From: a virus
IMG/VR virus record: IMGVR_UViG_3300004369_000079
Coordinates: 1-31,768 of that record
Direction: 5' to 3' (one strand)
Length of the DNA: 31,768 nucleotides
A program made the position numbers and the translations under genes. Below the pieces are notes generated by a model that was not told the origin of the DNA, did not search any database, and worked only from the letters and a program-made list of their open reading frames with translations. This document shows, piece by piece, positions 1 to 8,864 of this stretch (the first letter of the stretch is position 1; the number at the start of each line of letters is the position of its first letter).

Positions 1-780
1 TACGCCAAGAACACCTCCGGCGGTTCAATAGACATTGGCCGTGCGGTAATGTTCTCTGGTTCGGTTGGCGCATCGGGGAAGCTGACCTTCGACAACGCGG
101 TCTCCAATGGAACGGTGCCCCATGAGTATTTGATGGGCATTACGGGCCACGACTTCTCAAATAACCAGTTCGGCTACGTCGTCTTCTTCGGGGTGGTCCG
201 TGGGTTTAGAACTGACGGCAGTGACAAGACGGTCCCTGAGACGTGGAACGACGGGGATCTATTGTATATGGATCCCGCTTATCCTGGGGAACTGACGAAC
301 GTCCAGCCCGTTGCGCCTAACTTGCACGCGCCCATCGCTGCGGTGATCTATGCCACTTCTGGTAACTCTGGCTCGATCTTCGTCCGCGCACTCCCTGGGG
401 AAGCGCTGAGCGAGCTGCACGACGTATACATCCCGAGCCCTTCTGATGGGCAGGTGCTAACCTACGTTTCAGCTAACAGCCGGTGGGAGGCTGCTACGCC
501 TTCCGGTGGCGGTTCCACATGGAACATTGTTTCGACAAGCCAGACCCTCGCTTCTGGCGATCAAGTAGTTTCAAACGCGGTGGGGGCGATTACGCTCACT
601 CTTCCTGCTACGCCGAGCCCTGGCGATAACGTGACGATCAGCAATCAGGGTGGGGCAACTCTGACGGTTGATCGCAACGGCAGTAACATCAATTCGGTAG
701 CGGCAAACGCAACACTCGCAGCAGGATTGTCAACGCAACTTGTCTACGTTGATGGCACAATCGGCTGGGGCGAGATTTAA
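1..780 (+). CDS. Tail fibre / structural protein, 5' end missing
   Basis: The reading frame is open from base 1, so the N-terminus lies outside the window; 259 residues plus stop are visible. An in-frame ATG at 49 is probably internal, because the preceding residues (NTSGGSIDIGRAV) read like the start of a beta-rich phage structural domain. The C-terminal ~90 residues form a Ser/Thr/Gly-rich beta repeat of the kind seen at fibre tips (TLPATPSPGD, then LTVDRNGSNIN). No catalytic motif is visible. It sits in the late (+) operon just upstream of other tail genes. I infer a virion fibre or baseplate-like role; the exact family is not recognised. A weak likeness to the C-terminus of the protein at 29080-29529 is possible but not demonstrated. 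Confidence 0.7.
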   Translation, partial: YAKNTSGGSIDIGRAVMFSGSVGASGKLTFDNAVSNGTVPHEYLMGITGHDFSNNQFGYVVFFGVVRGFRTDGSDKTVPETWNDGDLLYMDPAYPGELTNVQPVAPNLHAPIAAVIYATSGNSGSIFVRALPGEALSELHDVYIPSPSDGQVLTYVSANSRWEAATPSGGGSTWNIVSTSQTLASGDQVVSNAVGAITLTLPATPSPGDNVTISNQGGATLTVDRNGSNINSVAANATLAAGLSTQLVYVDGTIGWGEI

Positions 781-787
781 GGGGTAG

Positions 788-1399
788 ATGATGACTGTTT
801 TAGGCCGTCCGCAGAAAAACTTTACCTTGAACGATATGTTTGTGGTCAAGCATACCTTTAACGCCATTTATATCTCGATCGGTGGAGGGTCCGCGAAATC
901 AGATCAGTTTGTGCTTTTCGATACTTATCTCACTAATTTCGGAGGGGGATATGTTGTGTCTCCCGCTGCAAATACCTTTGTCGATTTAGTCAATATATCT
1001 GGTAGCGGCTACTTTATGTTTGCAGTTAGCGGAACAAGCTACCCCGGCACCACGGTGAATACTTTACGAGTTACTATTGACGGTGAAACTAGAGAAATAA
1101 GCGGCGGAACCGTTAATAACAATGAGCGAAATATTTGGAGTTTTGCGCCAATTATGACTAATGGCGCGAGTGATCTTTTAAGCAGCCCAGCTATGCTGGG
1201 GAACTACTCATTTACTGGCTCAGAGCGTATTCCCCGATTGTTTGGCCGAGCGCCTTATCTTCCGGGGCCGTCGCTTGGGAAAGAATGCGGCATGAGGTTT
1301 GAGAGCCAATGCCATGTGGAACTAAAAACTACCGCACCTTATTTCAACAATAGTCAATATAACAGGGCTGGCGCTGGGGTGTTCCTCGATCAAACGTAA
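788..1399 (+). CDS. Putative tail fibre / receptor-binding protein, AT-richer than its neighbours
   Basis: This 203-residue protein is rich in Gly, Ser, Asn, Thr and aromatic residues, a typical beta-structured fibre composition, with no enzymatic motif. Two adjacent ATGs (788 and 791) follow a GGGG purine run at 781-784; spacing favours 791, so the true start may be the second Met. The gene is visibly richer in A/T, especially at codon third positions (runs such as aatatttggagttttg), than the genes on both sides. That suggests separate acquisition, as is common for host-range determinants. It begins 7 nt after the upstream fibre gene and is followed by a chaperone-like gene, an order typical of fibre plus fibre-assembly pairs. 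Function is inferred from composition and context only. Confidence 0.6.
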   Translation: MMTVLGRPQKNFTLNDMFVVKHTFNAIYISIGGGSAKSDQFVLFDTYLTNFGGGYVVSPAANTFVDLVNISGSGYFMFAVSGTSYPGTTVNTLRVTIDGETREISGGTVNNNERNIWSFAPIMTNGASDLLSSPAMLGNYSFTGSERIPRLFGRAPYLPGPSLGKECGMRFESQCHVELKTTAPYFNNSQYNRAGAGVFLDQT

Positions 1400-1408
1400 A
1401 GGTGAATC

Positions 1409-1708
1409 ATGGAATATGTAGAGAACAAGACTAACCCCGGAGCGGACCCTGTAGAAGGGGACTATGTGGTCTATCGCTTTGGGAAATCTTTGGTCACGCG
1501 GCAGTACCACGATCCCGTGGAGCCGTCGGCTGAAGAGGTCGCAGAAACCGCTCGTTTCTGGCGCGATCAGGAGCTTGTGGCCACTGACTGGATCGTGCCT
1601 GTTACGGACCACCCCCAGCACGCTGCTTATATGGCGTACCGCCAAGCACTTCGGGACTGGCCCAGCACTGACGCCTTCCCCGACACTCGACCTACTTTAG
1701 GAGGCTGA
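1409..1708 (+). CDS. Tail-assembly-chaperone-like protein
   Basis: A 99-residue acidic protein. Its second half (residues ~48-90) has the pattern of the phage tail assembly chaperone C-terminal domain: RDQELVATDWIVP, then HAAYMAYRQALRDWP. The known family motif is R(D/N)xLLxxTDW followed by WxxYRQALRDLP. Such proteins help fold or trimerise tail fibres and are normally encoded next to their client, here the putative fibre at 788-1399. The start ATG follows AAAGGTGA at a good distance. The N-terminal ~45 residues are not recognised. The family match is from the motif only. Confidence 0.65.
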   Translation: MEYVENKTNPGADPVEGDYVVYRFGKSLVTRQYHDPVEPSAEEVAETARFWRDQELVATDWIVPVTDHPQHAAYMAYRQALRDWPSTDAFPDTRPTLGG

Positions 1709-1709
1709 C

Positions 1710-2042
1710 ATGGCCGTCTCAAGCAAAGTTCTAATTTCTGCAAAGCTCGCTGAGATCGCTCAGACGACGCAATACACGGCTACGGGAGTGAAGGCCACCA
1801 TCGACAAGTTCACGGCTACGAACACGTCTGTGAGCGATGCCACGCTGTCTGTGAACCTAGTAGCGGCTGGCGACACGGCTGGCACGGGGAACCTGATCGT
1901 TGACACGCGGGTTATCGCTCCCGGTGAGACGTATACCTGCCCCGAGTTGGTAGGCCACAACATCGACCTAGGCGGCTTCATCTCGACGGCATCGAGCGCG
2001 AACGTAATCACGATCCGGGCATCGGGCCGAGAGATCTCTTGA
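1710..2042 (+). CDS. Small beta-rich virion protein (unknown)
   Basis: A 110-residue Thr/Ala/Val-rich protein without a signal peptide, membrane segment or catalytic motif. Alternating hydrophobic and small polar residues predict a beta-sandwich, as in many small tail or decoration proteins. The start ATG follows TTTAGGAGGCTGAC, a near-perfect ribosome binding site, and the gene begins 1 nt after the preceding stop, so it is translated as part of the late tail operon. A structural role is inferred from composition and position. Its general build resembles the 99-residue protein at 29540-29839 (small, beta-rich, late operon), but I cannot show homology. Confidence 0.6.
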   Translation: MAVSSKVLISAKLAEIAQTTQYTATGVKATIDKFTATNTSVSDATLSVNLVAAGDTAGTGNLIVDTRVIAPGETYTCPELVGHNIDLGGFISTASSANVITIRASGREIS

Positions 2043-2100
2043 CGTTTGCTCTGGATAGCGATATGGGCGAAAATGGCCTAGCAAAAAACGAGGGTCAAGC

Positions 2101-2541
2101 GTGAACTGGATGCGCCGCAACTTAGAAGAGGTCTTCAGCCTTCCCGCTCCTGCGGTTGACTGGCTCATGGCCCTCTATGACGTGATCCAGGTATTTGACG
2201 ATGTTGCAGATGGTGATGCGGTAGATCGGCCTGATTTAGACAAGGCCATCCTAGACTCCCTGGTGCGTATGCCAGCGAATCAGTTCTATCTAACCTACCC
2301 TGCGGCATTGTCCTCTGCCCTCCAGACGATGATCTTGAAGTGGCAGGCTTCGGACAAGCTAGAGCGTGACGGTAATGCGGGGCCTAAAGCCTATATGTGG
2401 CGCGCTGGCTTCTATGATGTGGTCTTATTGGTGGTAAGCCTTTGCCACGGTCCCGAGGCGACCCAGGAGGCAGCTCACCTTGTCTTAGAGCTGTACGGCG
2501 AGAGCCTTGAGGATTACATGAAGGAGTTTGAGAATGCCTGA
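2101..2541 (+). CDS. Conserved-looking phage protein in the position of P22 gene 14
   Basis: A 146-residue largely helical acidic protein with a GTG start (an in-frame ATG at 2110 is an alternative). Visible features are an acidic patch DDVADGDAVDRPD around residues 38-50 and a hydrophobic helix VVLLVVSLCHG near residue 110. The family is not recognised with certainty. In P22, gene 14 (head/ejection assembly) lies directly upstream of genes 7, 20 and 16; here this gene directly precedes three proteins with those roles. I infer a role in loading or organising ejection proteins from that synteny, not from sequence similarity. The stop overlaps the next gene's start by 8 nt, implying translational coupling. 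Confidence 0.65.
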   Translation: MNWMRRNLEEVFSLPAPAVDWLMALYDVIQVFDDVADGDAVDRPDLDKAILDSLVRMPANQFYLTYPAALSSALQTMILKWQASDKLERDGNAGPKAYMWRAGFYDVVLLVVSLCHGPEATQEAAHLVLELYGESLEDYMKEFENA

Positions 2542-3499
2542 TCCAGTCACAGGTCTAATCGCTGGCGGAACTGCGCTGATTGGTGGCGCCATTCAGTCTA
2601 AGGGCGCAGAGAAAGCGTCCAAGAACCAGGCAAAGATGCAGGTTCAAGCCACTGAGGCTTCTGCCGCCGCTGCTCGCCAAGCCATTGATGAAGTTCGGCG
2701 GATGTACGCCTCTGCGGAGGAGATCCTGGCCCCGTTCATGGATCTTGTCCCCCAGCAGATTCAAGAGCTCGGGCTGTATCAGCGCGCTGGTGGCGTGGCT
2801 GCACCAGGCTTAGAGACTATTGCGGGTGCTGCTGGCCCTGCCTTCCAGGCTCAAGCTGCTATCGCGGGCTTAGAAGGGCCTGAAGCGCAGCGTGAGGCGA
2901 TTGCGAACATCGAGGCATCCCCCGAGTTCCAGGCGATGGTTCGCCAAGGGGAAGAGGCAATCCTTCAAGGCGCATCGGCTACCGGAGGGCTTCGAGGCGG
3001 TAATGTTCAAGCCGCGTTGGCTCAGTTCCGCCCCGCCATGCTCAATCAGTTCGTACAACAGCAGTATGAGCGTCTAGGAGGTCTCACACGGGGCGCTACG
3101 GGCGTTGCAGGTGAACTGTATGGAACTGGCCTAGGCACAACCGAAAGCCTCCTACAGCGCGGATTTGGTGCCGTTGCGGACGTGGCGGCAAATCGCCGTG
3201 GCCTTGGCACCAGCATCGCAAACATCGTAACTGGTCAGGGCCAGGCAGAGGCTCAAGGTCTTATGAACATCGGTGCGGCTCAGGCAGGGCGAGAGGTCGG
3301 CCAAGCAGGCGCAATGGGTGGCGCGATTAGTGACATTGGGCGCACCTATGGTCTTTATAAGGCGGGTGCATTCGGTGGAAGCTCCCCAACCTTGGCCCCG
3401 GTATCGACAGCGACCCCCGTATACCAGGCGCCCTTTGCTGGGGGCTACAACCCTGCGGCGATCAACATTAACGCTGGCCTAAGCACGCCGATTATCTGA
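2534..3499 (+). CDS. P22 gp7-like DNA ejection (internal virion) protein
   Basis: About 321 residues, Ala/Gly/Gln-rich and helical. The N-terminus has a short hydrophobic Gly/Ala segment (LIAGGTALIGGAIQ) followed by a long charged helix. Residues ~150-260 carry the pattern found in P22 gp7: ATGGLRGGNVQAALAQF, then a tract of short helices rich in Gln and Gly. P22 gp7 is ejected with the genome and helps build the conduit across the cell envelope. ATG 2534 is chosen because AAGGAG lies 7 nt upstream and it overlaps the previous stop; a TTG at 2528 lacks such support. The next two genes are the other ejection proteins, in the same order as P22 7-20-16. Confidence 0.75.
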   Translation: MPDPVTGLIAGGTALIGGAIQSKGAEKASKNQAKMQVQATEASAAAARQAIDEVRRMYASAEEILAPFMDLVPQQIQELGLYQRAGGVAAPGLETIAGAAGPAFQAQAAIAGLEGPEAQREAIANIEASPEFQAMVRQGEEAILQGASATGGLRGGNVQAALAQFRPAMLNQFVQQQYERLGGLTRGATGVAGELYGTGLGTTESLLQRGFGAVADVAANRRGLGTSIANIVTGQGQAEAQGLMNIGAAQAGREVGQAGAMGGAISDIGRTYGLYKAGAFGGSSPTLAPVSTATPVYQAPFAGGYNPAAININAGLSTPII

Positions 3500-3509
3500 G
3501 GACAAGACT

Positions 3510-4721
3510 ATGCGTATGCCTCAACCGTTCAATTACGTCGAGCAGGTTCAAAGCCCGGTTGCGGCCATGCTCCAAGGCTATCAGGCGGGGACTGCGATTC
3601 AGGATCGGCAGCGTCAACTTGCGATGCAGCAGCAACAGCAGCAACAGAATGCCCAGTTCCGTCAGGCGTTCCAGGCGTTTGCAACGAACCCCAACAAGTC
3701 TGTTACTGATTACACGCAGCTTCTCGCTATGGCGCCTCAAGAAATGGTCGGCAACATTAAGGCCATGTATGAGGCTATGTCGGAAGAGCAGCAGTCAGTG
3801 AAAAAGCGGCAGGCTGCTGAACTGATCTCCGCGTTCAAGATGGACCCCGCTCGAGGGAAAGAGATACTTGATACCCGCATTGAAGCGGCCAAAAACGCCG
3901 GGAATATGGAAGAGGTCCAAGCCCTTCAGGCCTATCGGAAGATCGCTGACGTAGACCCTGACGCGGTTGTGGAGGCTGTTGCCCTACAGGCAGGGATGGC
4001 GTTCGGTGATGAGTTCCTGAAGCAGATCCCTGGGCTGGCTGAGAAAAAGGTCCAGAGCACCCTCCGCATCCCCGATACCGGCACCTTCGTCACCGTATTC
4101 ACTGACGGCACCTCTCAAGCGGTTGACGATGCCGGGAACGTATTGACTGGGGAGGCAAGGGCGGAAGCGATTCAGAAAGCTCAGGAGCGCGGCATTGAAA
4201 TTCAGGGCGCGCGCGCCGGTCGCCGAGAGCTTGATAAGATTAGCGCTCAAGAGGGCAAGCTGGCGCTGCAAGGCGCTCGCTCTGCGCAAGGCAACATTGC
4301 AAACCTCAAGGAAGCACGTCGTCTTGTGGCAGAGGAAGGGGCATCTACGGGTGTGCTTCAGCGGTTCCTGCCGACCTTCCGAGACTCGACCATTGCATTG
4401 CGTGAGATTCAGCGCCGCCTAGGCTTGGATGTGATCGGATCTGTTACCTTCGGCGCATTGAGCGAGGGGGAATTGCAGCTTGCCCTTGATACTGCGCTCC
4501 CAACTGATCTTAGCGGTCCTGCCTTGATCGAATACCTTGATCGCAAGATTGTCGCTCAGGAGAAGGTTGCCCAAGAGCAGCAGAAACTTGCCGAATACCT
4601 CCTCCGAGGTGGCGATCTTGGCACCTATCTTGCCGAGAGCGGCGCTCCTAGCCCTGCCGGTGGTGCAACCCGTACCGCTGACGACATTCTTGCCGAACTC
4701 CGAGCTTCAGGGAGCCTCTAA
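3510..4721 (+). CDS. P22 gp20-like DNA ejection protein
   Basis: A 403-residue Gln/Ala/Glu-rich protein. Residues ~30-50 hold a poly-Gln run (LAMQQQQQQQNAQF), followed by helices, a small beta-rich insertion around residues 180-215 (IPDTGTFVTVFTDGTSQAV) and a helical C-terminus rich in coiled-coil-like heptads. No transmembrane helix or enzymatic motif is evident. Position between the gp7-like and gp16-like genes, length and composition point to the second ejection protein (P22 gp20 class), though direct identity cannot be measured here. The stop overlaps the following ATG by one base (taATGga), so the ejection genes are tightly coupled. Confidence 0.7.
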   Translation: MRMPQPFNYVEQVQSPVAAMLQGYQAGTAIQDRQRQLAMQQQQQQQNAQFRQAFQAFATNPNKSVTDYTQLLAMAPQEMVGNIKAMYEAMSEEQQSVKKRQAAELISAFKMDPARGKEILDTRIEAAKNAGNMEEVQALQAYRKIADVDPDAVVEAVALQAGMAFGDEFLKQIPGLAEKKVQSTLRIPDTGTFVTVFTDGTSQAVDDAGNVLTGEARAEAIQKAQERGIEIQGARAGRRELDKISAQEGKLALQGARSAQGNIANLKEARRLVAEEGASTGVLQRFLPTFRDSTIALREIQRRLGLDVIGSVTFGALSEGELQLALDTALPTDLSGPALIEYLDRKIVAQEKVAQEQQKLAEYLLRGGDLGTYLAESGAPSPAGGATRTADDILAELRASGSL

Positions 4722-6745
4722 TGGATAGACTCGAAGAGCTAAAGCGCGCCCTGGAAGTCGCCTATCAAGAGGGGCGGCAGGATGACGTGCTTATCCTGGC
4801 TCGAGAGATCGACAGGCTAGAGAAAGCCGTCTCGCCTGACTTGGCCCCTGGGGAGATTCCTGAGCCCTTTGCGCCCACCCCTGAAGAAGCAGCCGCCGCT
4901 CCAGAAGCAACTGGAAGCGGTTACAGCATCGGGGATGCTTTGATTGGCCTACGGAACATGGGCGTTCCGAATGAAGCCATCGCTGCCGTGGAGACCATTC
5001 TAACTCTCGGAACGGGTGCTGTAGGCGGTACGGCAGGGATGTTAGGCGGGACGGTTGCAGAAGGTATTGCCCAGGCAAGCCAGGGACAGTTCGGCACCCC
5101 TGAAGCCGCACAGGCGATCCAAGAGGCAGCAATGCGCGGGGCGGAGAGTCTCACCTATTCCCCTCGTACTGAAATGGCGCAGCGTATGCTCGGGCAGGTG
5201 GCAGAAGCATCCGAGCCTTTGGCACAGCTTCCTCCCGTATTGCCCACGGTAGGGCTTCCTGGCGCGGCAGCAGCGACCATCCCCCAAAGGGCACGCATGG
5301 CCCAAGCAGCCCTCCCAGAGCGCCGTACAGCGGCTCCTGAGGTGCCTACGGTCGAGGCAGTACCAGAACCCTCCCGTCCTCGTATCGTCCCAGGAACGGG
5401 CCGTAGAGAGCCCACAGCGCCTGCCGTAATGGACGAGGCGGTTGGGGAGGTGCCCCAGGCTGGGCCTACGTCTATCGGGGCAGCAGAAGCGCCGGTCCAA
5501 GCTGTTCGGCGTGAAACGGCAGCACAGATGCCTGTCCCCTTCGTGGGAAAGTCTGGCCTAACGAAAGGGCAAGCCTCTCGAGACTTCTCCCAGCTCCAGT
5601 TTGAGCGTGAGACTGCAAAGCTGGGTGATTTGGGAGAGCCTCTCCGAGAGCGTTATGCACAGCAGACGGCTACCTTCATCGACAACTTCGACGCCTTGAT
5701 TGACATTAACCAGCCGATCACGCGCACGGCCCGAGAGGTCGGCGCATCGGTTGACGAGGCGGTCAAGAATCGTGCCGAGGTCCAGCGCAGGAATATCCGG
5801 GAAGCCTATACGGCGGCTAGGGAGCAGGGCGAACTAGAAGCCCCTGTCACCCTCCAGCCTTTAGCAAATGCTTTTGAAAAAGTTCGGACTGCCGAGGGGG
5901 TCTCCCCCAATATCGCTGCGGCGCGGCGTGAAGCACAGCGTTTAGGGATGATCGACGAACTAGAAAGCGGCGACATTATCGGCCTTGAGGCCACGATCAA
6001 CGACGCTGAGACCCTTCGTCAGTTCATCAACAAGACTACGGACTGGACGAATGCCCGAGAGTCGCACTTTGCCAAGGGCCTGATTCAATCCATTGACCAG
6101 GCAACGGACGGTCTTGGAGGGGATTTATACAAGCAGGCTCGAGCTCTACGCGCACGCTATGCTGACGAGTTTGAGAACGTCGGGCTGACTGCAAAGCTGT
6201 TAGGCACGAAGGGGAAAACCTCTGAGCGTGCTATTGCTCTGGAAAACGTATTCGACAAGGTGATCCGCCTCTCCTCTGTTGAAGAAATGAACAAGGTTCG
6301 GAAGACCCTGCTGAATGCTGGTCCGAAGGGGCGGCAGGCGTGGTTTGATTTGAAAGCCTCTGCCATTCGGTACATCCGAGACAACGCGCTTCAGGAAGGG
6401 ACCGACCAGAAGGGGCAGCGGTTAATCTCTCCTGCCAAGCTAAACAAGGTCGTTCGACAGTGGGATGAAGCCGGGAAGCTGGAATCCTTATTCGGGAAGC
6501 GTGAAGCGCAGCAGCTTCGGGATCTCGCTGAACTTGCAAACGACATTCTCACCGCACCGCCTGGGGCTGTAAACTTCTCTAACACGTCCTCCGCTTTACG
6601 CAATGCGCTAGATCAGATTGCAATGGCAAAACTCGGGGCTGTCCCAGTTGCTGCTAGAGCCGCGATTCAAGAAGCATTATCATACGTTAAAGATCGCAAG
6701 ACCCGCGCACGCATACGCGATGCACTCAAGGAGCCTAACGAATGA
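4721..6745 (+). CDS. P22 gp16-like large DNA ejection protein
   Basis: A 674-residue protein and the third gene of the ejection block. Layout: an N-terminal charged helix (1-35), a Pro/Glu/Ala linker, a hydrophobic Gly/Ala-rich region (~residues 85-120) that could insert in membrane, a conserved-looking LTYSPRT motif at residue 144, a Pro/Ala/Glu low-complexity linker (~175-275), then a long helical C-terminal half (~290-674). P22 gp16 is the largest ejected protein and associates with membranes during DNA entry; the hydrophobic segment fits that. The LTYxPRT segment recurs in the 816-residue protein at 23225-25675. The 3' end overlaps the tailspike start (ATGA, 4 nt). Confidence 0.72.
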   Translation: MDRLEELKRALEVAYQEGRQDDVLILAREIDRLEKAVSPDLAPGEIPEPFAPTPEEAAAAPEATGSGYSIGDALIGLRNMGVPNEAIAAVETILTLGTGAVGGTAGMLGGTVAEGIAQASQGQFGTPEAAQAIQEAAMRGAESLTYSPRTEMAQRMLGQVAEASEPLAQLPPVLPTVGLPGAAAATIPQRARMAQAALPERRTAAPEVPTVEAVPEPSRPRIVPGTGRREPTAPAVMDEAVGEVPQAGPTSIGAAEAPVQAVRRETAAQMPVPFVGKSGLTKGQASRDFSQLQFERETAKLGDLGEPLRERYAQQTATFIDNFDALIDINQPITRTAREVGASVDEAVKNRAEVQRRNIREAYTAAREQGELEAPVTLQPLANAFEKVRTAEGVSPNIAAARREAQRLGMIDELESGDIIGLEATINDAETLRQFINKTTDWTNARESHFAKGLIQSIDQATDGLGGDLYKQARALRARYADEFENVGLTAKLLGTKGKTSERAIALENVFDKVIRLSSVEEMNKVRKTLLNAGPKGRQAWFDLKASAIRYIRDNALQEGTDQKGQRLISPAKLNKVVRQWDEAGKLESLFGKREAQQLRDLAELANDILTAPPGAVNFSNTSSALRNALDQIAMAKLGAVPVAARAAIQEALSYVKDRKTRARIRDALKEPNE

Positions 6746-8850
6746 GCATCAAAGTCACCCCCCAATTTCCCGTATTCACGGACATTGACGGACAACCGCT
6801 TGAAAACGGAAAGATCTATGTGGGCGCGGTGAATGTGCCCACGATTTCTAACCCCGTTCAGGCGTACTGGGACAAGGAACTCACGATTCCTGCCTCCCAG
6901 CCGATCACGACCATTGGAGGCTACCCGTCAAACGGTGGCACTCCTTCTCCGTTCTATGTGAATGAGAGCTACAGCCTGCTGGTGCAGAACAAGAACGGCA
7001 CCCAGGTCTATGTGTCTCCCGTTTCGTCAGACATTCCCAAGACGGTTGACCCGCGTGATTACGGCGCAATCCCCACGTCGGTTGACCCGACTGCGGACAG
7101 CACGGCTGCGCTGAATGAAGCGTTTGAGTCTGGCCTGATCGTTGACGGTGGTGGCCTCACCTACAACGTGACGGCAAGCGAGATCATCGATACCTCTGCA
7201 ACGGCTGGGGTTGGATATGGTCCCTCGAAGGCGTGGTTCTTGGCTGGCGTCTGTCAGAACATCAACTTCGTCGGGGACGTTTGCTTCGGCCGAGGCGTAA
7301 ACTACTTCCTCGGGAAGCACCACAACATTCAGAAGGTGACGGTTACGGGTGATGCCCGCCTCTCCTCCTGGTACACCACTTGGCAGGGTTGCCGGTTCAT
7401 CGGGACTACCTACATCAACGGTGACTTCCCGCCTGCTCAGAACCTGATCGGATGCTACTTTAACCAGTACATCAATACTGAGTTCGTCCATGTTGTAATC
7501 GATCAGCGTTATGGGCCGTTCAACCTCAATAACTTCACCGAGTGTAAATTCCAGTCCTTCCATGTGAAGGATACGGGGAATACGGGGTATGACCCTGGCT
7601 CCCAGCCGTTCAAGGATTTCCACCTCAACACGTTCATCGGGTGTGAGTGGCTTACCTCTACGGGTAACGGGATCATCGCCCCTGACACCCTTGAGTATCC
7701 CTTCGTCATCGACGACGCGGCGAATGTTGGCGGGATCAACCGCTTCATCGCGCCGTACATGGAAGGTAACGCTCGAGGCTTCTACGGAAGAGGCATCCAG
7801 GCGGATAACGTCCACAACTCTGGTTTGGCTGAAGGGACGAAGATCAACGCGCCTGCCGGTAACTACAACCGCATGGGGTATTCCTCCCCGATCTCTGGGG
7901 AGAGCGGTTACATTCAGCGAGATATTCCGCACGTTTACCCTGCGGGGCAGCTTGCCACGGGTGGCGACTGGTCGATCCTGAACAACCTGGGCTTCCCGTA
8001 CTGCTATGAGACGAACATGACGGCTTCGGTCGCGGCAGATCCGACGGAACCCACGGGTCTTGGGAAGGCGCTTACCGTTTCGGGAGCAGCATTCACTTTC
8101 TTTGATCTTGTTCCCCAGGTGAATGACATTTCCACCAGCGTAAAAAACCTTTACAGCTACGCGATTGTTTACAAGCTGATCTCTGGTGGCAATCCGATCC
8201 CTACTGCGTATGACGCGGCTGGGTTGGAATTATATGGCACCCAGAACATTGTCGTTCTTGACAATGGTTGGATAATGATTACGGGCCACACCTATGGGAA
8301 GCTGCGATTCACTGCTGGATCGACGTTTTCCTTCAAGGTGTCTGCGGCCTCTATGGGGCGTGGCGCTGGCGTCATCTCCCCCTTCTCAGCGCAGAGGAAC
8401 AACACGCCGCTGCTCGACCTTTCAAACGGTCCCAGCATCCTGAAGGATTACTTCCAGCAGACGCTTAACACGTCTGGCCTGGCAGGCTATCGTCACGCCC
8501 AGCAGAAGACGATGAACCTTGCAGGTGGGAACTATGACTTCTACACGATCACGCTTGCTCCGTTCTCGGCGCAGACCCTTAACCTCCGCGTGACTTTCTC
8601 CCTGCTCTCAACGGCTGCTGGGGCTCGTTACTTCTACCGCGAAAGCGCGTTGATGATTGACGGGACGAACAACATGCAGGAGACGAACATTCACAACATC
8701 ACTGGTGCAAACGGATCGCTTCAGTTTGTCCTCAGTGCGAATACGATTACTGTCCGTGCAACGTCGAACGAAGTCACCAATGAGAACGGCAAGCTGGCCG
8801 TGGATCTCTTTGGTGAAGGGATCAGCTACAACAGCCTAACCGTCCTCTAA
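6742..8850 (+). CDS. Tailspike with P22 gp9-like head-binding domain and beta-helix
   Basis: A 702-residue protein. Residues ~1-110 match the P22 tailspike head-binding domain: a PVFTDIDG-like beginning, ENGKIYVG (P22 ANGKIYIG), later YSLLVQNKNGTQV (P22 MAIYDANGSQV) and a final VDPRDYGA. DYGAIPTSVDPTADSTAALN around residues 105-125 is the entry motif of pectate-lyase-like right-handed beta-helices. The middle (~150-400) is Asn/Gly/Thr-rich as expected for beta-helix rungs, and the C-terminus (~400-702) is a beta-rich trimerisation or receptor domain. Such spikes bind, and often cleave, surface polysaccharide; I cannot assign the catalytic residues. It is the last of the P22-ordered genes (7-20-16-9). 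Length is close to P22 gp9 (667). Confidence 0.85.
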   Translation: MSIKVTPQFPVFTDIDGQPLENGKIYVGAVNVPTISNPVQAYWDKELTIPASQPITTIGGYPSNGGTPSPFYVNESYSLLVQNKNGTQVYVSPVSSDIPKTVDPRDYGAIPTSVDPTADSTAALNEAFESGLIVDGGGLTYNVTASEIIDTSATAGVGYGPSKAWFLAGVCQNINFVGDVCFGRGVNYFLGKHHNIQKVTVTGDARLSSWYTTWQGCRFIGTTYINGDFPPAQNLIGCYFNQYINTEFVHVVIDQRYGPFNLNNFTECKFQSFHVKDTGNTGYDPGSQPFKDFHLNTFIGCEWLTSTGNGIIAPDTLEYPFVIDDAANVGGINRFIAPYMEGNARGFYGRGIQADNVHNSGLAEGTKINAPAGNYNRMGYSSPISGESGYIQRDIPHVYPAGQLATGGDWSILNNLGFPYCYETNMTASVAADPTEPTGLGKALTVSGAAFTFFDLVPQVNDISTSVKNLYSYAIVYKLISGGNPIPTAYDAAGLELYGTQNIVVLDNGWIMITGHTYGKLRFTAGSTFSFKVSAASMGRGAGVISPFSAQRNNTPLLDLSNGPSILKDYFQQTLNTSGLAGYRHAQQKTMNLAGGNYDFYTITLAPFSAQTLNLRVTFSLLSTAAGARYFYRESALMIDGTNNMQETNIHNITGANGSLQFVLSANTITVRATSNEVTNENGKLAVDLFGEGISYNSLTVL

Positions 8851-8864
8851 GGAGAAATTGAAAA

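Noticed and set aside
7027-7932. 301-codon open frame on the minus strand inside the tailspike gene
   Set aside because: It is antisense to a clearly coding gene, rich in Arg/Val as expected from reversed Asn/Gly/Thr codons, and has no ribosome binding site or family likeness.
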